Source: Lonicera japonica
Taxonomy: Eukaryota; Streptophyta; Magnoliopsida; Dipsacales; Caprifoliaceae
Length of the DNA: 64,000 nt
Assembly: GCA_021464415.1 (NCBI GenBank)
Contig: JAKCWG010000816.1
Location: 210,553-274,552 of the forward strand
Reading direction: 5' to 3'
A program made the position numbers and the translations under genes. Below, one piece after another: positions 63,064-64,000 of the stretch. The notes under the pieces are model-generated. The model did not search any database. It worked only from the letters and a program-made list of their open reading frames with translations, and was not told the origin of the DNA. Numbering within the stretch: position 1 is the stretch's first letter; every line of letters starts with the position of its first letter.

Positions 63064-64000
63064 AAAAAAAGATTTAGAGTCTTTGATCATTCGTACTTGC
63101 CAATTGAGTTTTGGGTCGTGGATGATAGTGATGTAAAGAATTGGTTAGTCGTCCATGTGAACTTTATGAAGAGATGAAAATTTGCTGAGAGATTGAGTTT
63201 GTAGATACATATAAGGGCATTTCAGATTGTAGGGTACTTCGTGTTTGAAGAAATATATGGTTTATTTGAAGGCCCTAAATAGTACGAATCCGATACTTTA
63301 ATCGCATGTTCACTATAACAAGCAGTTATGTTTCTCATCTTTGAAAAAAGTGGATGGGAAAAAATTAGAGTTGAAGGTTGAAATAGGCAAAGTTTATATT
63401 AGTTCAAGGTTTTGGTTTAAATTAAATCACACACTCAACTTCTCATTTCATTAAAAACAACAAAGCATAGATTTTATGATAAAAACATTTGTTCAAAACA
63501 ACAATTAATTAGTGTCTTTCTTAAATTGTTCTGAAAAAGCTTTTTATTTACTCTTCAATACACATTCATACTTAAAATATATGATTGCAAATGAATTTTT
63601 GAAGTACCTAGCCTGTAATAACCTCCTATGTTATGGTGTTTCTAATTGTCACATAAATGGCTGGCAAATGTTTAAATACAATTATGTTAGACAAAAAATA
63701 TAGGAGTCTAAATTAATAAACATTAGTTATGAATTTATTTAAAAATAAAATAAAAATCATACTATCTTCTACGAAGAATTAAACGTAACCCACACAAATT
63801 GATTGAGAAAGTTGTTGACTAAACATAAATCCCTGCTACATTAACTAGATAATGTAGACTATTATTTGTGCATCCGTAAGCCATATACACACAAAGGTTT
63901 TGGTTTAAATTAAAGGTACTGGGGGTATATGATATGTTCTAATTGAAAAATGACCATAAGTTGTAACTGAAAAAATGATCAGGGGTTAATGGCCAGCTAC
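63064..64000. other. Unassigned AT-rich DNA at the right edge
   Basis: No supported gene, RNA or repeat. Confidence 0.5.

Noticed and set aside
61590..64000. Complete CACTA transposon
   Set aside because: Only one candidate end is present; no second inverted end and no transposase sequence can be seen in the window.

Overview
This is nuclear DNA of a flowering plant, most likely a eudicot. The evidence is a CC-NB-ARC-LRR disease-resistance gene, a MULE transposon with GT..AG introns, Ty1/copia and Ty3/gypsy elements with initiator-Met-tRNA primer sites, a Cassandra-type LTR carrying 5S rRNA sequence, MITEs and AT-rich intergenic DNA. The species cannot be named from the sequence. Most of the window is transposons, many nested or broken. 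The only host gene I can identify is the NLR.

Layout. 1-9.4 kb: a MITE; a 3.6-kb solo LTR with target-site duplication (TSD) TGTCT; a second copy of the MITE with a Cassandra-type solo LTR (TSD AATTA) nested in it; and a near-identical 284-bp direct repeat flanking 1.18 kb. 9.4-30.4 kb: one minus-strand NLR split into a 5' exon (29240-30351: coiled coil, P-loop, kinase-2, RNBS-B) and a 3' exon (9432-11287: GLPLA, winged-helix, LRR). A phase-matched GT..AG intron of about 18 kb separates them. The NLR has one frameshift and one in-frame TGA. Its intron holds two transposons: a MULE of about 10.4 kb (12099-22533) that looks intact, and a decayed copia element (22887-28191) with its own MITE-like insertion.

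The MULE is the most interesting object. It has imperfect TIRs, a 9-bp direct repeat at its ends (ATGAAAAAA), a spliced 709-aa mudrA-type transposase on the plus strand, and a multi-exon Ulp1-like (C48) cysteine peptidase gene on the minus strand whose splice phases agree almost throughout. Five minisatellite arrays lie in it. They are built on a 20-bp core and its reverse complement, can form hairpins, and fall only in introns or between the two convergent genes. This layout resembles the motif arrays of anti-silencing VANDAL MULEs.

30.4-34.4 kb is mostly anonymous DNA with SINE-like pieces and two tandem-repeat blocks. 34389-43551 is a complete but inactivated minus-strand Ty3/gypsy chromovirus: 2.15-kb LTRs, TSD ATCAA, initiator-Met primer site and polypurine tract. 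Its gag-pol has two single-base frameshifts and three TAG codons. 43.6-64 kb is a mosaic: a pair of ~1-kb homologous repeats, a second 3.5-kb solo LTR, a copia gag relic, a plant-mobile-domain relic, a Ty3-type 3' fragment, three inverted LTR fragments, a CACTA-type end and a hairpin minisatellite. No CRISPR, operon or bacterial feature is present.
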